Origin: Arthrobacter zhaoxinii
GTDB taxonomy: Bacteria; Actinomycetota; Actinomycetes; Actinomycetales; Micrococcaceae
Direction: 5' to 3'
Assembly (NCBI RefSeq): GCF_025244925.1
Contig: NZ_CP104275.1
Coordinates: forward strand, 248,001-312,000
DNA: 64,000 nt
Shown here: piece by piece, positions 53,270-62,062 of the stretch
How positions within the stretch are numbered: the stretch's first letter is position 1
How the letters are laid out: the number at the start of each line of letters is the position of its first letter
Notes under the pieces: generated by a model
What the model was told of the DNA's origin: nothing
Database searches by the model: none
The model's input: only the letters and a program-made list of their open reading frames with translations
Made by a program: the position numbers and the translations under genes

Positions 53270-53962
53270 CTAGAAGGGGGCGGCACCGGACCTGTCGATG
53301 AACGTGCCGGTGGGGCCGGAGCCGCCGCGGGTGGCCAGCTCCACGATGGCGTCCGTTCCCTCGCGTATTGTCTGGGTGCCCTGCCGCCCGTTGAAATCAG
53401 TGGCGGTGTAGCCGGGGTCCGCAGCATTGATGCGGAGCTCCGGGAACGCCTTGGCGTATTGCACGGTCAGCATGGTGACGGCGGACTTGGAGGAGGTGTA
53501 GAGCGGCATCACCACGGTGGACTCGACGCGCTCCGGGTCGTGCGCAAAGCCGAAGGAGCCCACTCCGCTGGTGACGTTCACAACCGTTCCCTCGGCGGAC
53601 TCGCGCAGGAGCGGCAGGAAAGTGTGCATCACGCGGACAATGCCCACCACATTGGTGCCGTACACCGCCTCTGCGTCCGCTGCCGTCAGTTCCTCCGCCG
53701 GGGCGTAGGGTCCGGGAATGCCTGCGTTGTTGACCAGGACGTCCAAGCCGCCGGCAGCTGCCACGGTCTTGGCTGCGGCCTCCACAGAGGAATCATCGGT
53801 GACATCGAGCTGGACGAACGTGCCGCCGAGTGCTTCGGCCGCTTCCCGCCCGCGAATTTCATCGCGCGCCCCCATCCAGACGGTATGCCCCGCCTCGAGG
53901 AGACGGCGTGCTGTTTCATAACCTAGGCCTTTGTTGGCGCCGGTAATCAGTGTTGTTGTCAT
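53270..53962 (-). CDS. SDR family oxidoreductase
   Basis: The 230-residue protein has ITGANKGLGYETARRLLEAG (cofactor motif), VNNAGIPGPYAP, the catalytic Ser (VTSGVGSF) and YTSSK (Tyr-x-x-x-Lys), ending RSGAAPF. This resembles the carbonyl-reductase-like subgroup. It is divergent from the XRE/MmyB-type regulator (101 bases apart), a pairing that repeats in actinobacteria and implies control by that regulator. Confidence 0.9.
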   Translation of the reverse strand: MTTTLITGANKGLGYETARRLLEAGHTVWMGARDEIRGREAAEALGGTFVQLDVTDDSSVEAAAKTVAAAGGLDVLVNNAGIPGPYAPAEELTAADAEAVYGTNVVGIVRVMHTFLPLLRESAEGTVVNVTSGVGSFGFAHDPERVESTVVMPLYTSSKSAVTMLTVQYAKAFPELRINAADPGYTATDFNGRQGTQTIREGTDAIVELATRGGSGPTGTFIDRSGAAPF

Positions 53963-54063
53963 GGCTTTAGTCTTGGCCCGCTGCGGACTGATGTCGTGGC
54001 ACGGGCCAGCATATGGACTGTCAGGGCCACCCAGAACCGGTTTCCGGCTGGCAGACTCTCTCC

Positions 54064-54930
54064 ATGCAGGATTCTGATTTGGGTGCCATTCTCCGTTCCT
54101 GGCGTGACCGCCTGCAGCCGGCGGACGCGGGCCTGCCCGTCTACGGGTTCAGGCGGGCGCCGGGGCTGAAGCGGGAGGAGCTGGCCCAGCTGGCAGGTGT
54201 CAGCGTTGATTACCTGGTGCGCCTTGAGCAGGGCCGTGCCCGCCGGCCCTCCGCCCAGGTGGCGGCGGCACTGGCACGTGCGCTGCAGCTGAGCGACGCC
54301 GAACGCTCCCATCTCTTCGAGATTTCCGGGCTGCTTCCGCCCGGGCCCGGAGAAGTTCCGATGCATATCCCGCCCAGCGTGCAGCGGCTGGTGGCGCGGC
54401 TCGGTGAAGTACCGGTGGCCGTATTCACTGCCGCCTGGGACCTGCTCTCCTTCAGTCCGCTGTGGGCGGCGCTTCTCGGGGAGCCCGCCCCGCCCGACAA
54501 AGGCCGTCCCAATCTCCTGCGTTCGCACTTTGCCGGGAGAACGCTGGGTAGCAGCGGAATCCGGATCATCTGTCCGGAGGGCAGCCTGGAGATCTTTGAA
54601 GCCTCCCTGGTGTCGGACCTGCGCCGTGCTTACGGACGGTACCCGCATGACCACAGGGTGCGGGAGCTGATTGCTGATCTGACTGCGTCCAGTGAGCGTT
54701 TCCGTGCACTGTGGGAGAGCGGAACCGTCAGCGAGCACCAGTCCGAAATGAAAGTGGTGCAGAATGCCGTCGTCGGGGATGTGGAGCTGGACTGCGACAT
54801 TTTCACCGTGGCCGGCACGGACCTGCACATTGTCGCCTACACCGCCGCCGCCGGATCTGAAGCGGCAGGGAAACTCGATTTCCTGCGCGTCTCGGCTGTC
54901 GCGGCCACAGCACTTCCGCTGGGTGCGTGA
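54064..54930 (+). CDS. XRE-family regulator with MmyB-like ligand domain
   Basis: The 288-residue protein has an N-terminal helix-turn-helix (LKREELAQLAGVSVDYLVRLEQGRARRPSAQVAAALARALQLSDAERSHLFEISGL, residues ~37-95) and a C-terminal MmyB-type PAS-like domain (PVAVFTAAWDLLSFSPLWAALLGEP to the end), which binds small hydrophobic molecules in studied members. ATG 54064 removes a 17-residue upstream extension. Divergent from the SDR gene. Confidence 0.9.
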   Translation: MQDSDLGAILRSWRDRLQPADAGLPVYGFRRAPGLKREELAQLAGVSVDYLVRLEQGRARRPSAQVAAALARALQLSDAERSHLFEISGLLPPGPGEVPMHIPPSVQRLVARLGEVPVAVFTAAWDLLSFSPLWAALLGEPAPPDKGRPNLLRSHFAGRTLGSSGIRIICPEGSLEIFEASLVSDLRRAYGRYPHDHRVRELIADLTASSERFRALWESGTVSEHQSEMKVVQNAVVGDVELDCDIFTVAGTDLHIVAYTAAAGSEAAGKLDFLRVSAVAATALPLGA

Positions 54931-54959
54931 CCGTTCCTTGCCCGACTGCGGTGCGGCTC

Positions 54960-56033
54960 TCACCACCCGCCGCGCGTGGGCGTGTGACCCTTTCGGGCGT
55001 CGTCGGGCATGGCCATTTCGGCGCGGAGGCCCAAAAGCCGGATTGGACGGCCGGGTTCGATGGCACCGGCGAGGTCCAAGGCCCGGGCGAGGACATCGTC
55101 CCGGTCGAAGGTCTCCGGAATCTTCCTCGCATGCGTCTTGGTGGTGAACGGCGCATACCGGACCTTGAGGGTCAGCCCGATCACCGGCCGCCCTTCCGCT
55201 GCCACATCGGCCAGGACCTGCGCGGCGAGCTGCCGCACGGCGTCGTCCACCTGCGCCGGCTCGGTGAGGTCGGTCTGGAAGGTGGTTTCACGGCTGTGCC
55301 CGCGGGCGACCCACGGGGTGTCGTCCACAACGCTGGAGCCGTCGCCGCGGCCCAGCTCGGCATACCAGGGGCCCATCTTGGGGCCGAATTCCGGAACCAG
55401 GGTAGAGGGATCCACCGCAGCGAGCTCGGCAACGGTAGTGATGCCCAGCTTGGCCAGCCGTCCCGAGATCTTTCTCCCGACACCCCACAGCTCCTTGGTG
55501 GGCCGTTCACCCATAACGTTGAGCCAGTTTCCGGCGGTGAGGCTGAAGACGCCGGCCGGTTTGCCGAGGTCGGTGGCGTTCTTGGCGCGGACCAGGGTAT
55601 CGCCGATGCCCACGCTGCAGTGCAGCTGCGTCTGCTCCAGGACGGCGGCCTGCAGCTGCCGGGCGTAGGCATCCGGATCCTCGGTCACCGTACCGACGAA
55701 GGCCTCATCCCAGCCCAGGACCTGTACGACGGCGCCGGGCTGGGCGCGCAGGGTGGCCATCACCGTGTCCGACGCTTCGAGGTAGGCCTCGGCGTCGACC
55801 GGCAGGATGACGGCGTCGGGCACCTTCCGGGCCGCGATCCGCAGCGGCATGCCCGACCCCACGCCGAAGGCCCGGGCCTCGTAGGAGGCGGTGGAGACCA
55901 CGGCGCGTTCCGTTGGGTCGCCGCGGCCGCCGACAATGACCGGCTTGCCGGCCAGCTCCGGGCGCCGGAGCACTTCGACGGCGGCGATGAACTGGTCGAG
56001 GTCGACGTGCAGCACCCAGGGGATAGCGTTCAC
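54960..56033 (-). CDS. dinB: DNA polymerase IV (Y-family)
   Basis: The 357-residue Y-family polymerase has HVDLDQFIAAVEVLRRPEL (metal-binding Asp), VVSTASYEARAFGVGSGMPLRIA, GWDEAFV (second catalytic pair, normally SIDEAF), and the helix-hairpin-helix WGVGRKISGRLAKLGI; the little-finger domain follows. A beta-clamp-binding motif is not evident at the C-terminus. GTG 56033 has a weak ribosome site. It copies damaged DNA with reduced fidelity. Confidence 0.92.
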   Translation of the reverse strand: MNAIPWVLHVDLDQFIAAVEVLRRPELAGKPVIVGGRGDPTERAVVSTASYEARAFGVGSGMPLRIAARKVPDAVILPVDAEAYLEASDTVMATLRAQPGAVVQVLGWDEAFVGTVTEDPDAYARQLQAAVLEQTQLHCSVGIGDTLVRAKNATDLGKPAGVFSLTAGNWLNVMGERPTKELWGVGRKISGRLAKLGITTVAELAAVDPSTLVPEFGPKMGPWYAELGRGDGSSVVDDTPWVARGHSRETTFQTDLTEPAQVDDAVRQLAAQVLADVAAEGRPVIGLTLKVRYAPFTTKTHARKIPETFDRDDVLARALDLAGAIEPGRPIRLLGLRAEMAMPDDARKGHTPTRGGW

Positions 56034-56087
56034 GCGACCAGTGTGCCCTAAACGTTCCGGACAATCACCGGTTCCCGACGGAACCGG

Positions 56088-56960
56088 TTACCCGCCGATA
56101 GCGTCCAGCTCGGCCACATCCTCCGCGGAAAGCACCAGCCCGGCCCCGGCCACGTTTTCGCGCAGATGCGCCACCGAAGAGGTGCCGGGGATGAGCAGGA
56201 TGTTCGGCGAACGCTGCAGCAGCCATGCCAGGGCCACGGACATGGGCGTTGAACCTCTCCGTGCGGCGACGGCGGAGAGCGCCCGGGACTGCAGCGGACT
56301 GAAACCGCCCAGCGGAAAGAACGGCACATAGGCAATGCCGTCCTGCGCGAGGGAATCGATTAGCTCGTCATCCCGGCGGAAGGCGAGGTTGTACATGTTC
56401 TGCACCGAGACGATGGGGGCAATGCTGCGGGCTTCGGCCACCTGCTCCGGCAGCACATTGCTCACGCCGAGGTGCCGGATCACCCCCTGCTGCTGGAGCT
56501 CGGCGAGTGTCTCCAGCGCGTCGGCCGGGGAACCCGGCACCGTTCCCTGGCCGTCGCCCATGCGGAGGTTCACCAGGTCCAGTACGTCAGAGCCGAGCGT
56601 TTCCAGGTTCTCCTCGACCGCACGGCGCAGCTGGTCGGGCTTCCGCGCCGGCGGCCACCCGCCCTGGTCGTCACGGACCGATCCCACCTTGGTCACTACA
56701 TGCAGCGTCCCGGGGTAGGGGTGCAGTGCCTCGCGGATGAGCGAGTTGGTGATGTGCGGGCCGTACGCCTCGGCGGTGTCGATGTGGGTGATGCCCAGCT
56801 CGACGACGTCGCGCAGGATGGCGAGGGCGCCGTCGTAATCCGGCGGAGGCCCCATCACCCCGGGCCCGGCGAGCTGCATGGCCCCGTAGCCGAAGCGGGA
56901 CACCTCAAGGCCGCCCAGGGTCCAGGTGCCGCCGGGAAGGGAGGCGGTGAATGTGCTCAT
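56088..56960 (-). CDS. Aldo/keto reductase
   Basis: The 290-residue AKR has GYGAMQLAGPGVMG at the start, THIDTAEAYGPH (Asp and catalytic Tyr), VTKVG (Lys), and later FFPLGGFSPLQ and LLIPGTSSVAHLREN typical of the NADPH-binding end. Family members reduce aldehydes and ketones. ATG 56960 follows GAAAGG. It is divergent from the HxlR gene, with a palindrome in between, so electrophile-induced expression is likely. Confidence 0.9.
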   Translation of the reverse strand: MSTFTASLPGGTWTLGGLEVSRFGYGAMQLAGPGVMGPPPDYDGALAILRDVVELGITHIDTAEAYGPHITNSLIREALHPYPGTLHVVTKVGSVRDDQGGWPPARKPDQLRRAVEENLETLGSDVLDLVNLRMGDGQGTVPGSPADALETLAELQQQGVIRHLGVSNVLPEQVAEARSIAPIVSVQNMYNLAFRRDDELIDSLAQDGIAYVPFFPLGGFSPLQSRALSAVAARRGSTPMSVALAWLLQRSPNILLIPGTSSVAHLRENVAGAGLVLSAEDVAELDAIGG

Positions 56961-57031
56961 GTTCTGCCTTTCAGGGGTGGTGTTCCCTACTGATGCAGTC
57001 CACTATGGTGACGCAGCTTCCCCGCAGGAAG

Positions 57032-57051
57032 TAGGCACCTGGAAGTGCCTA
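57032..57051. promoter_or_regulatory. Palindromic operator in the AKR/HxlR intergenic region
   Basis: TAGGCAC and GTGCCTA are separated by six bases (CTGGAA) between divergent starts at 56960 and 57080. It is the only strong inverted repeat in this gap, so it is the best candidate site for the HxlR protein. Confidence 0.6.
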
Positions 57052-57079
57052 GGTAACCCACAGTGACGAGGTGCAGGAA

Positions 57080-57505
57080 ATGCCAACCATGACGGCAGCA
57101 GAAAAACGAGCGCAGGACAAGGCGAAGTACAACGCGTTCCTGGACGTATGCCCCAGCCGGCAGTTGCTGGACCGGATCTCCGATAAATGGGTCACGCTGG
57201 TCCTTGCGGCCCTCGGCAGCGGGCCGGACTGCGACGGGGATCCCCGCCCGCTGCGTTTCTCCGAACTGTCCCGGGTGCTTGCCGGTGTAAGCCAGAAAAT
57301 GCTCACCCAGACACTGCGCTCGCTGGAGCGGGACGGTCTGCTCACCCGGACGGTCACGCCCACGGTGCCCGTGACCGTCACGTATGAACTGACCGATTTG
57401 GGGCTGTCCCTGCATCAACTGACCCGCGGCATCAAGGGCTGGGCGGAACAGCACATAGATGAGGTCTTTGCCGGGCGCGCCGCCTACGACTCCCGCGGGG
57501 CCTGA
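57080..57505 (+). CDS. HxlR-family winged-helix regulator
   Basis: The 141-residue protein has the HxlR start VCPSRQLLDRISDKWVTLVLAALG, in which the conserved Cys (residue ~22) senses electrophiles or quinones in several relatives, then the winged helix FSELSRVLAGVSQKMLTQTLRSLERDGLLTR and wing. I use ATG 57080; ATG 57089 and GTG 57071 are also in frame. It is expected to control the divergent aldo/keto reductase and itself. Confidence 0.88.
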   Translation: MPTMTAAEKRAQDKAKYNAFLDVCPSRQLLDRISDKWVTLVLAALGSGPDCDGDPRPLRFSELSRVLAGVSQKMLTQTLRSLERDGLLTRTVTPTVPVTVTYELTDLGLSLHQLTRGIKGWAEQHIDEVFAGRAAYDSRGA

Positions 57506-57528
57506 CCAGCCCGTTCAGGAACTTACGT

Positions 57529-58689
57529 TCAGGAGCTCAGCGCCGCATGCGGGTAGGCCGGCTCCCGCTGCTGGAACTGCAGTACGTCCTTGTTTCGGAT
57601 GACGCCGTCGCGGATTTCGATTGCACGGGAAATGGTCTCGTTCCCCGTCCACGCGTCGGGGCCGGCAATGACCGTTTCCAGGAAGGGCAGGAGCGCCTCG
57701 CTGATTTCCCAGCTGGCGGAATTCCAGAGGTAGGAGGGGCTGTGGTCAACGGCGTAGTAGTTGATGTGCTCGCCCACCTCGAACATCGGGTCGGCGAACG
57801 TGGTGCTTTTCGCCCACTCAAAGCCCATGCCCTCGTCGCAGGAAACGTCCACGATCAGGCTGCCGGGCCGGAAAGCCTCCAGATCATCGGTGCGCAGGTA
57901 GGTCAGCGGGGCGTTGGGATCCTGCAAAGTGCAGTTGACGACGATGTCGCTCTCGGCAAGGAACGGGGCCAGCGGCACCCGTCCGTCGTCGGTGATGACC
58001 TCGCTGAGGAACGGAGTGCTGTCGTCACGGTCGAACTGAACAATCCGCGCCGAGTGGATCGGGGCCCCGACCGCCGCGACGCCGCGGTTGGTCAGGACCT
58101 GGACGTCGTGGATGCCGTGGGCGTTCAGGGCAGTGACTGCGCCGCGTGCCGTCGCGCCGAAGCCGATGACGACGGCGCTGAGCCGCCGGCCGTAGGCACC
58201 GGTGGATCCGGTCAGGCTGAGGGCATGCAGCACGGAGCAGTAGCCGGCCAGTTCGTTGTTCTTGTGGAAGACATGCAGGCCGAAACCTCCGTCAGCGGCC
58301 CAATGGTTCATTGCTTCGAAGGCGATCAGCGTGAGCTTTTTGTCGATGGCGACCTGGGTGACGGCGCGGTCCTGGACGCAGTGCGGCCAGCCCCAGAGGG
58401 TCTGCCCGTCCCGCAGTTCGGCCAGGTCCTCGGGCTGCGGCTTGGGCAGGAGGACGACGTCGGCCTCCGCCACAATCTGTGCCCGCGGGAGCACTGCGCC
58501 CACCAGCGGCTTCAGCTCGGCGTCCGAAACACCGAAGCTTTCTCCGTAGCCTTCTTCGAGGAGCATCTGCTCCCGAACCTCCGGGGCGATGCGTTCCAGA
58601 TGAAGCGGGTGGATGGCAAGACGCCGCTCATCGGGCTTGCGTGTGTTGGAAAGGACTCCGAGGGTGAGACGCTCCACGGGGCCGTTCAC
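57529..58689 (-). CDS. Alanine dehydrogenase/CEO-synthase-like enzyme
   Basis: The 386-residue protein has the alanine dehydrogenase/pyridine nucleotide transhydrogenase N-terminal domain (ERRLAIHPLHLERIAPEV..EEGYGESFGVSD) and a C-terminal NAD(P)-binding domain (SAVVIGFGATARGAVTALNAHGI). Similar proteins include N5-(carboxyethyl)ornithine synthase as well as alanine dehydrogenases; the fingerprint KPQPEDLAELRDGQTLWGW fits this branch. GTG 58689 overlaps the stop of the small lysine-rich gene (GTGA). A reductive condensation of a keto acid with an amino acid is the likely chemistry. Confidence 0.8.
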   Translation of the reverse strand: MNGPVERLTLGVLSNTRKPDERRLAIHPLHLERIAPEVREQMLLEEGYGESFGVSDAELKPLVGAVLPRAQIVAEADVVLLPKPQPEDLAELRDGQTLWGWPHCVQDRAVTQVAIDKKLTLIAFEAMNHWAADGGFGLHVFHKNNELAGYCSVLHALSLTGSTGAYGRRLSAVVIGFGATARGAVTALNAHGIHDVQVLTNRGVAAVGAPIHSARIVQFDRDDSTPFLSEVITDDGRVPLAPFLAESDIVVNCTLQDPNAPLTYLRTDDLEAFRPGSLIVDVSCDEGMGFEWAKSTTFADPMFEVGEHINYYAVDHSPSYLWNSASWEISEALLPFLETVIAGPDAWTGNETISRAIEIRDGVIRNKDVLQFQQREPAYPHAALSS

Positions 58690-58832
58690 TTCTTTTTCGG
58701 CGATGCGGGTTTGGTGCCGGCGGCCTTGTCGAGGGCGGGCGGAGCCGCGGCGGCCTTCTTATCGGCACGCTTTTCCTTGATGGACTTGCCGGACTTCTTG
58801 GATGCTGCTTGGCGCGGGGACTTGTCAGACAT
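58686..58832 (-). CDS. Small lysine-rich protein (48 residues)
   Basis: The product (MSDKSPRQAASKKSGKSIKEKR...) is dominated by Lys, Ala, Ser and Pro and is almost certainly disordered. It starts at ATG 58832 behind GGAG and is coupled by GTGA to the dehydrogenase. A nucleic-acid-binding or protein-interaction role is a guess; no family is recognised beyond similar short proteins in Arthrobacter. Confidence 0.6.
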   Translation of the reverse strand: MSDKSPRQAASKKSGKSIKEKRADKKAAAAPPALDKAAGTKPASPKKK

Positions 58833-58934
58833 GTTCGCTCCTGTAGCGGAACCGAAGCGGTTCCTGACTCTGAACCATACATGCACCGTCCCCGGGCACT
58901 GGGCAGGCGAAGCGGGCAGGGCCTGCCTTCCGAA

Positions 58935-60473
58935 CTACCGCCCGGCCCAGGCCTCCGCGTAGAACTGCGGGGAAAGCGATTCCAGCAGTTCGGCATAGGC
59001 ATCGCGCTCCATGGCCTGCGCCGATTTGGCAGGAATCTCCGAGGTGAAGGCGGATACGCCCAGCCCGGCCTGACGATCCTTGAGGGTCAGGCCTGCGGCT
59101 TCCAGGATGGTCGGGTACATGTTCAGCTGGTCCGCACCGGGGCGCAGCGTGCTGCTCGCGTCCTGGCCCGGAATCCAGATCCGGTTGAAGACCGTGCGGT
59201 TGGCGTGGTGGTCGAGCTGCTCATGGAACGCGTCGCCGGCGCTCATGTGCTTGAGGTGGTCGCCCATGATCACCACGGCGGTGTCCTCGAGATAGCCCTT
59301 TTCCTTCATATGGTCCACGAAGCCGGCCACCTGGGTCATGGAGCAGGCGAACACGGAGGTCACGTTGTTCTCCGTGTCCACATCGCAGTAGTCGTAGACG
59401 TGGACGGGCTCGTGGGTGTCCAGCGTCAGCATGGACAGATTGAACGGCTGGCCGGTTTCCTTCGCCTCGGCGTGCAGCCTGTCGATCTCGTCCTTGGCAT
59501 TGGCCATGAGGCGTTCGTCGCTCAGGCCCCAGTCGCTGCGGAAGCTCACCTCCGGTTCCCCGGCGGCACGCCAGTCGGAGAGGTCCTTCACCTCGGAGTA
59601 GCCGTGGGTGCCCAGGAAGGTGTCCTTCGCGGCGAAGGCGGCGTTGGCTCCGCCCAGGAAGACGTTGGTGTACCCGTGCTCGTCGAGGACATCGCCGAGG
59701 CAGGTGGCCCCGCCCAGGTACGTTTCGCCGTCGTCGTCGAGGGTGGCGGCGTCTGAACTATCCTCAGCGGAGCCGACGCCCTTCAGCGGCACGCCGCACT
59801 GCGTCGAAACGAGGCCGGCCATGGTCCACCCTCCCCCCTCGTACTGCTGGAAGTTCTCCACGCTCTGCCAGCCCTCCGAGGCGGCCGTGGCCTCCTTCAA
59901 CGGGAGGAACGCATCTTTTTCAAAGAGCTGGTCGTCCGCGAGGGTGGCCTCGCCGGACTCCAGGTAAATCAGCACCAGGTTGCGCTTCTGCTCGTCGCCG
60001 GTGACAGCCGGCTCCACGTAGTAGTCGCCGATGTTGTATTTGGAGTTCGCGGCCTTGATGTAATCGGCCATGCCCACGGTGGAGGCGAAGGCAGTGGTGC
60101 CGCCGACGACCACTGCGCCCACGAGGACCGCGGCGACGGTGCGCCGGATCCAGGGGGAGCGGCGGGGTTCCTCGGCGCTGCGGCGGAGCTTGCGGCGGCG
60201 GAAGTACTGCCACAGGGCAATCCCCGCAGTGATGAGCAGCGGCAGGACGCCGACTCCGAGAATGCCGAGCCAGACAATGCCGCCGCCGCCGCCGTCGGTC
60301 TCCACCGAGACGAGGTTCAGGAGCATCTGGCCCACGGAGATTTCGCCCCAGAAGTACCGGATGCCCGCGGCGGCGATGAGCAGCGCCAGCCCAAGCCAGA
60401 TCAGGACGTAGACCAGGACACGCCCCACTACGACGCCGACCCGTCGGGTCACGTCAAGAATCTGGCCAGACAT
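58935..60473 (-). CDS. LTA synthase/phosphoglycerol transferase-like sulfatase-fold protein (paralog 2)
   Basis: This 512-residue paralog of the protein at 49504 shares the whole layout: N-terminal helices (VGVVVGRVLVYVLIWLGLALLIAA, GILGVGVLPLLITAGIALW, TVAAVLVGAVVVGG), then YLESGEATLAD, STQCGVPLKG, FRSDWGLSDERLM, LTLDTHEPVH and MGDHLKHMS. ATG 60473 follows GCGAGGTATTTCC, and its upstream sequence aligns with that of paralog 1. Same substrate class expected; division of labour is unknown. Confidence 0.88.
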   Translation of the reverse strand: MSGQILDVTRRVGVVVGRVLVYVLIWLGLALLIAAAGIRYFWGEISVGQMLLNLVSVETDGGGGGIVWLGILGVGVLPLLITAGIALWQYFRRRKLRRSAEEPRRSPWIRRTVAAVLVGAVVVGGTTAFASTVGMADYIKAANSKYNIGDYYVEPAVTGDEQKRNLVLIYLESGEATLADDQLFEKDAFLPLKEATAASEGWQSVENFQQYEGGGWTMAGLVSTQCGVPLKGVGSAEDSSDAATLDDDGETYLGGATCLGDVLDEHGYTNVFLGGANAAFAAKDTFLGTHGYSEVKDLSDWRAAGEPEVSFRSDWGLSDERLMANAKDEIDRLHAEAKETGQPFNLSMLTLDTHEPVHVYDYCDVDTENNVTSVFACSMTQVAGFVDHMKEKGYLEDTAVVIMGDHLKHMSAGDAFHEQLDHHANRTVFNRIWIPGQDASSTLRPGADQLNMYPTILEAAGLTLKDRQAGLGVSAFTSEIPAKSAQAMERDAYAELLESLSPQFYAEAWAGR

Positions 60474-60640
60474 GGAAATACCTCGCGTTCCAGATGCCCG
60501 CGGTTTCCGCCGAACACCCTTGACATCCAACCCGCTCTCGGGGCCAAAGAAGAAATAGTACCGTCATGCTACCTGTTCAACCTTGGTTCATCCCGGAGAA
60601 ACGAGTTGTACACCGCAGCGCCGTCCGGTGCCCGGACGTC

Positions 60641-60669
60641 GAAGGGCCCCGCTGAGAGCAGGGCCCTTC
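60641..60669. terminator. Hairpin downstream of the quinone-reductase-like gene
   Basis: GAAGGGCCC pairs with GGGCCCTTC over an 11-base loop, 18 bases after the stop of the minus-strand dehydrogenase gene. Confidence 0.7.
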
Positions 60670-60686
60670 CGCAGTGTCGGCCTCAG

Positions 60687-61715
60687 CTAGGCGGCGGTGC
60701 TGTCCCCGGCAACGCGGATGAGGATCTTGCCGGTGGTGCCGTTCTCGACGGCGTCATGCGCGGCTGCGGTTTCCTCGAGCGGGAACCAGGTGAGGGGAAG
60801 TCCGGCGGACTCGCCGACGGGCAGGACACCCTCCCGCAGTGCGGCAGTGATGTCTTCTGCTGCGGCGTGCTGGGCTTCGGTTCCCACCGTGTAGATCAGC
60901 ACGCCCTGCCAGCGGACGTTCTTGGCGAAGCTGGCAACGATCGGCGCGGTGAACTCCTCGCCGTTGTTATTGGCGTAGTAGGCGATGCTGCCGTGGTTGG
61001 CGATCACGTCGACGTCGAGTGCGGCGTTCTGGGCGGGGGACACCTCGACAATGTGGTCGACGCCGTCCGGGGCGATCTCGCGGATGCGCTCGGCCTCGGC
61101 GTCATCCGGGTAACGGACGATGTGGTGCGCTCCGGCTGCGGTGGCGAGTTCGGCCTTCGCGTCGCTGCTGACCGTGGCGATCACGGTGGCGCCGGCCCAG
61201 ACCGCGAACTGGATGGCCGCGTGGCCAACGGCTCCGGCGCCGCCCTGAACCAGGACGGTGCGTCCTGCCAGGGCTCCCGGGGCGAGGCGGGACGGGCCGT
61301 GCTCGTGGACGGTCAGGGCGCGGTGCGCCGTCATTGCAGGGACGCCGAGGCTGGCGGCGACGTCAAAACCAATGCCTTCCGGAAGCCGTACGGCCCGGTC
61401 GGCGGGGAGGACGGTGAATTCGGAGGCGGTCCCGGTCGGACGGCCGTGGGCGGCGAGGTAGATCCATACCCGGTCGCCCACCTGAAGATCGGTCACTCCC
61501 TCGCCGACGGCGTCGACCACCCCGGCGCCGTCCTGGTTCGGCACCACTTCGGGGAAGGCGAGGCTGCTGCCGGCGCGGGCCTTCCAATCGGTAGGGTTCA
61601 CGCCCGAAACGGTAACCCGGACCCGCACTTCGCCGGGGCCGGGGGCGGCGGCGTCGCGGTCTACGAGGGAGAGGACGGACGAGGGGCCTGTGGCGGAGTA
61701 CACGATTGCTTTCAT
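60687..61715 (-). CDS. NADPH:quinone reductase-like, zinc-independent MDR family
   Basis: The 342-residue medium-chain dehydrogenase has the GroES-like start (MKAIVYSATGPSSVLSL), PNQDGAGVVDAVGEGV, and Rossmann motif VLVQGGAGAVGHAAIQFAVWAGATVIATV. The Cys/His zinc ligands of alcohol dehydrogenases are absent, which fits quinone oxidoreductase (QOR). It reduces quinones or alpha,beta-unsaturated ketones with NADPH. The ATG at 61715 is preferred because the preceding frame is Arg/Pro-rich. Confidence 0.88.
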   Translation of the reverse strand: MKAIVYSATGPSSVLSLVDRDAAAPGPGEVRVRVTVSGVNPTDWKARAGSSLAFPEVVPNQDGAGVVDAVGEGVTDLQVGDRVWIYLAAHGRPTGTASEFTVLPADRAVRLPEGIGFDVAASLGVPAMTAHRALTVHEHGPSRLAPGALAGRTVLVQGGAGAVGHAAIQFAVWAGATVIATVSSDAKAELATAAGAHHIVRYPDDAEAERIREIAPDGVDHIVEVSPAQNAALDVDVIANHGSIAYYANNNGEEFTAPIVASFAKNVRWQGVLIYTVGTEAQHAAAEDITAALREGVLPVGESAGLPLTWFPLEETAAAHDAVENGTTGKILIRVAGDSTAA

Positions 61716-61781
61716 GGGCGGTACAAGAAACCCGGGCGGAGTTCTATTCCCCGGTGCGGACAAAACGGGCCGGGAACCGGC

Positions 61782-61817
61782 AGAGCCGGGCCGCCCCCGC
61801 AGGGACGGCCCGGCTCT
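61782..61817. terminator. Hairpin downstream of the small antitoxin-like gene
   Basis: AGAGCCGGGCCG pairs perfectly with CGGCCCGGCTCT over a 12-base loop, 17 bases past the stop at 61834 on the minus strand. Confidence 0.75.
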
Positions 61818-61833
61818 CTGCGCCTGACGGTTA

Positions 61834-61959
61834 CTACTTGTTGTCGTCCTTGTTTCCGTCGACGGCGTCCTTCGCTTTGTCTTTGGCCTGGTCAACCTTC
61901 TCCGGGTTGTCCTTGGCTGCGTCCTTCGCCTTGTCTGCCATGCCGCCTAGATCTGCCAT
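61834..61959 (-). CDS. MT0933-like antitoxin/CsbD-like small protein
   Basis: The 41-residue product MADLGGMADKAKDAAKDNP... is a single amphipathic helix with heptad-like Lys/Asp repeats, as in the MT0933-type small protein family and in CsbD stress proteins. I see no paired toxin next to it, so the antitoxin label should not be taken as proof of function. AGGAAAGG precedes ATG at a slightly long distance. A stress-induced role is plausible. Confidence 0.65.
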   Translation of the reverse strand: MADLGGMADKAKDAAKDNPEKVDQAKDKAKDAVDGNKDDNK

Positions 61960-62062
61960 TGGATAATGCCTTTCCTCTGTGCGGTCCGGGGATCGTGCGT
62001 CCCGGCTGGGTACATCCATCCTGCCTCACAAGGGCAGTTTGGAACCCGGGTACAGGTGTTTT

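Noticed and set aside
61834..61959. Toxin-antitoxin system at the MT0933-like gene
   Set aside because: No candidate toxin is adjacent; the neighbours are a dehydrogenase and a TatA-like gene.
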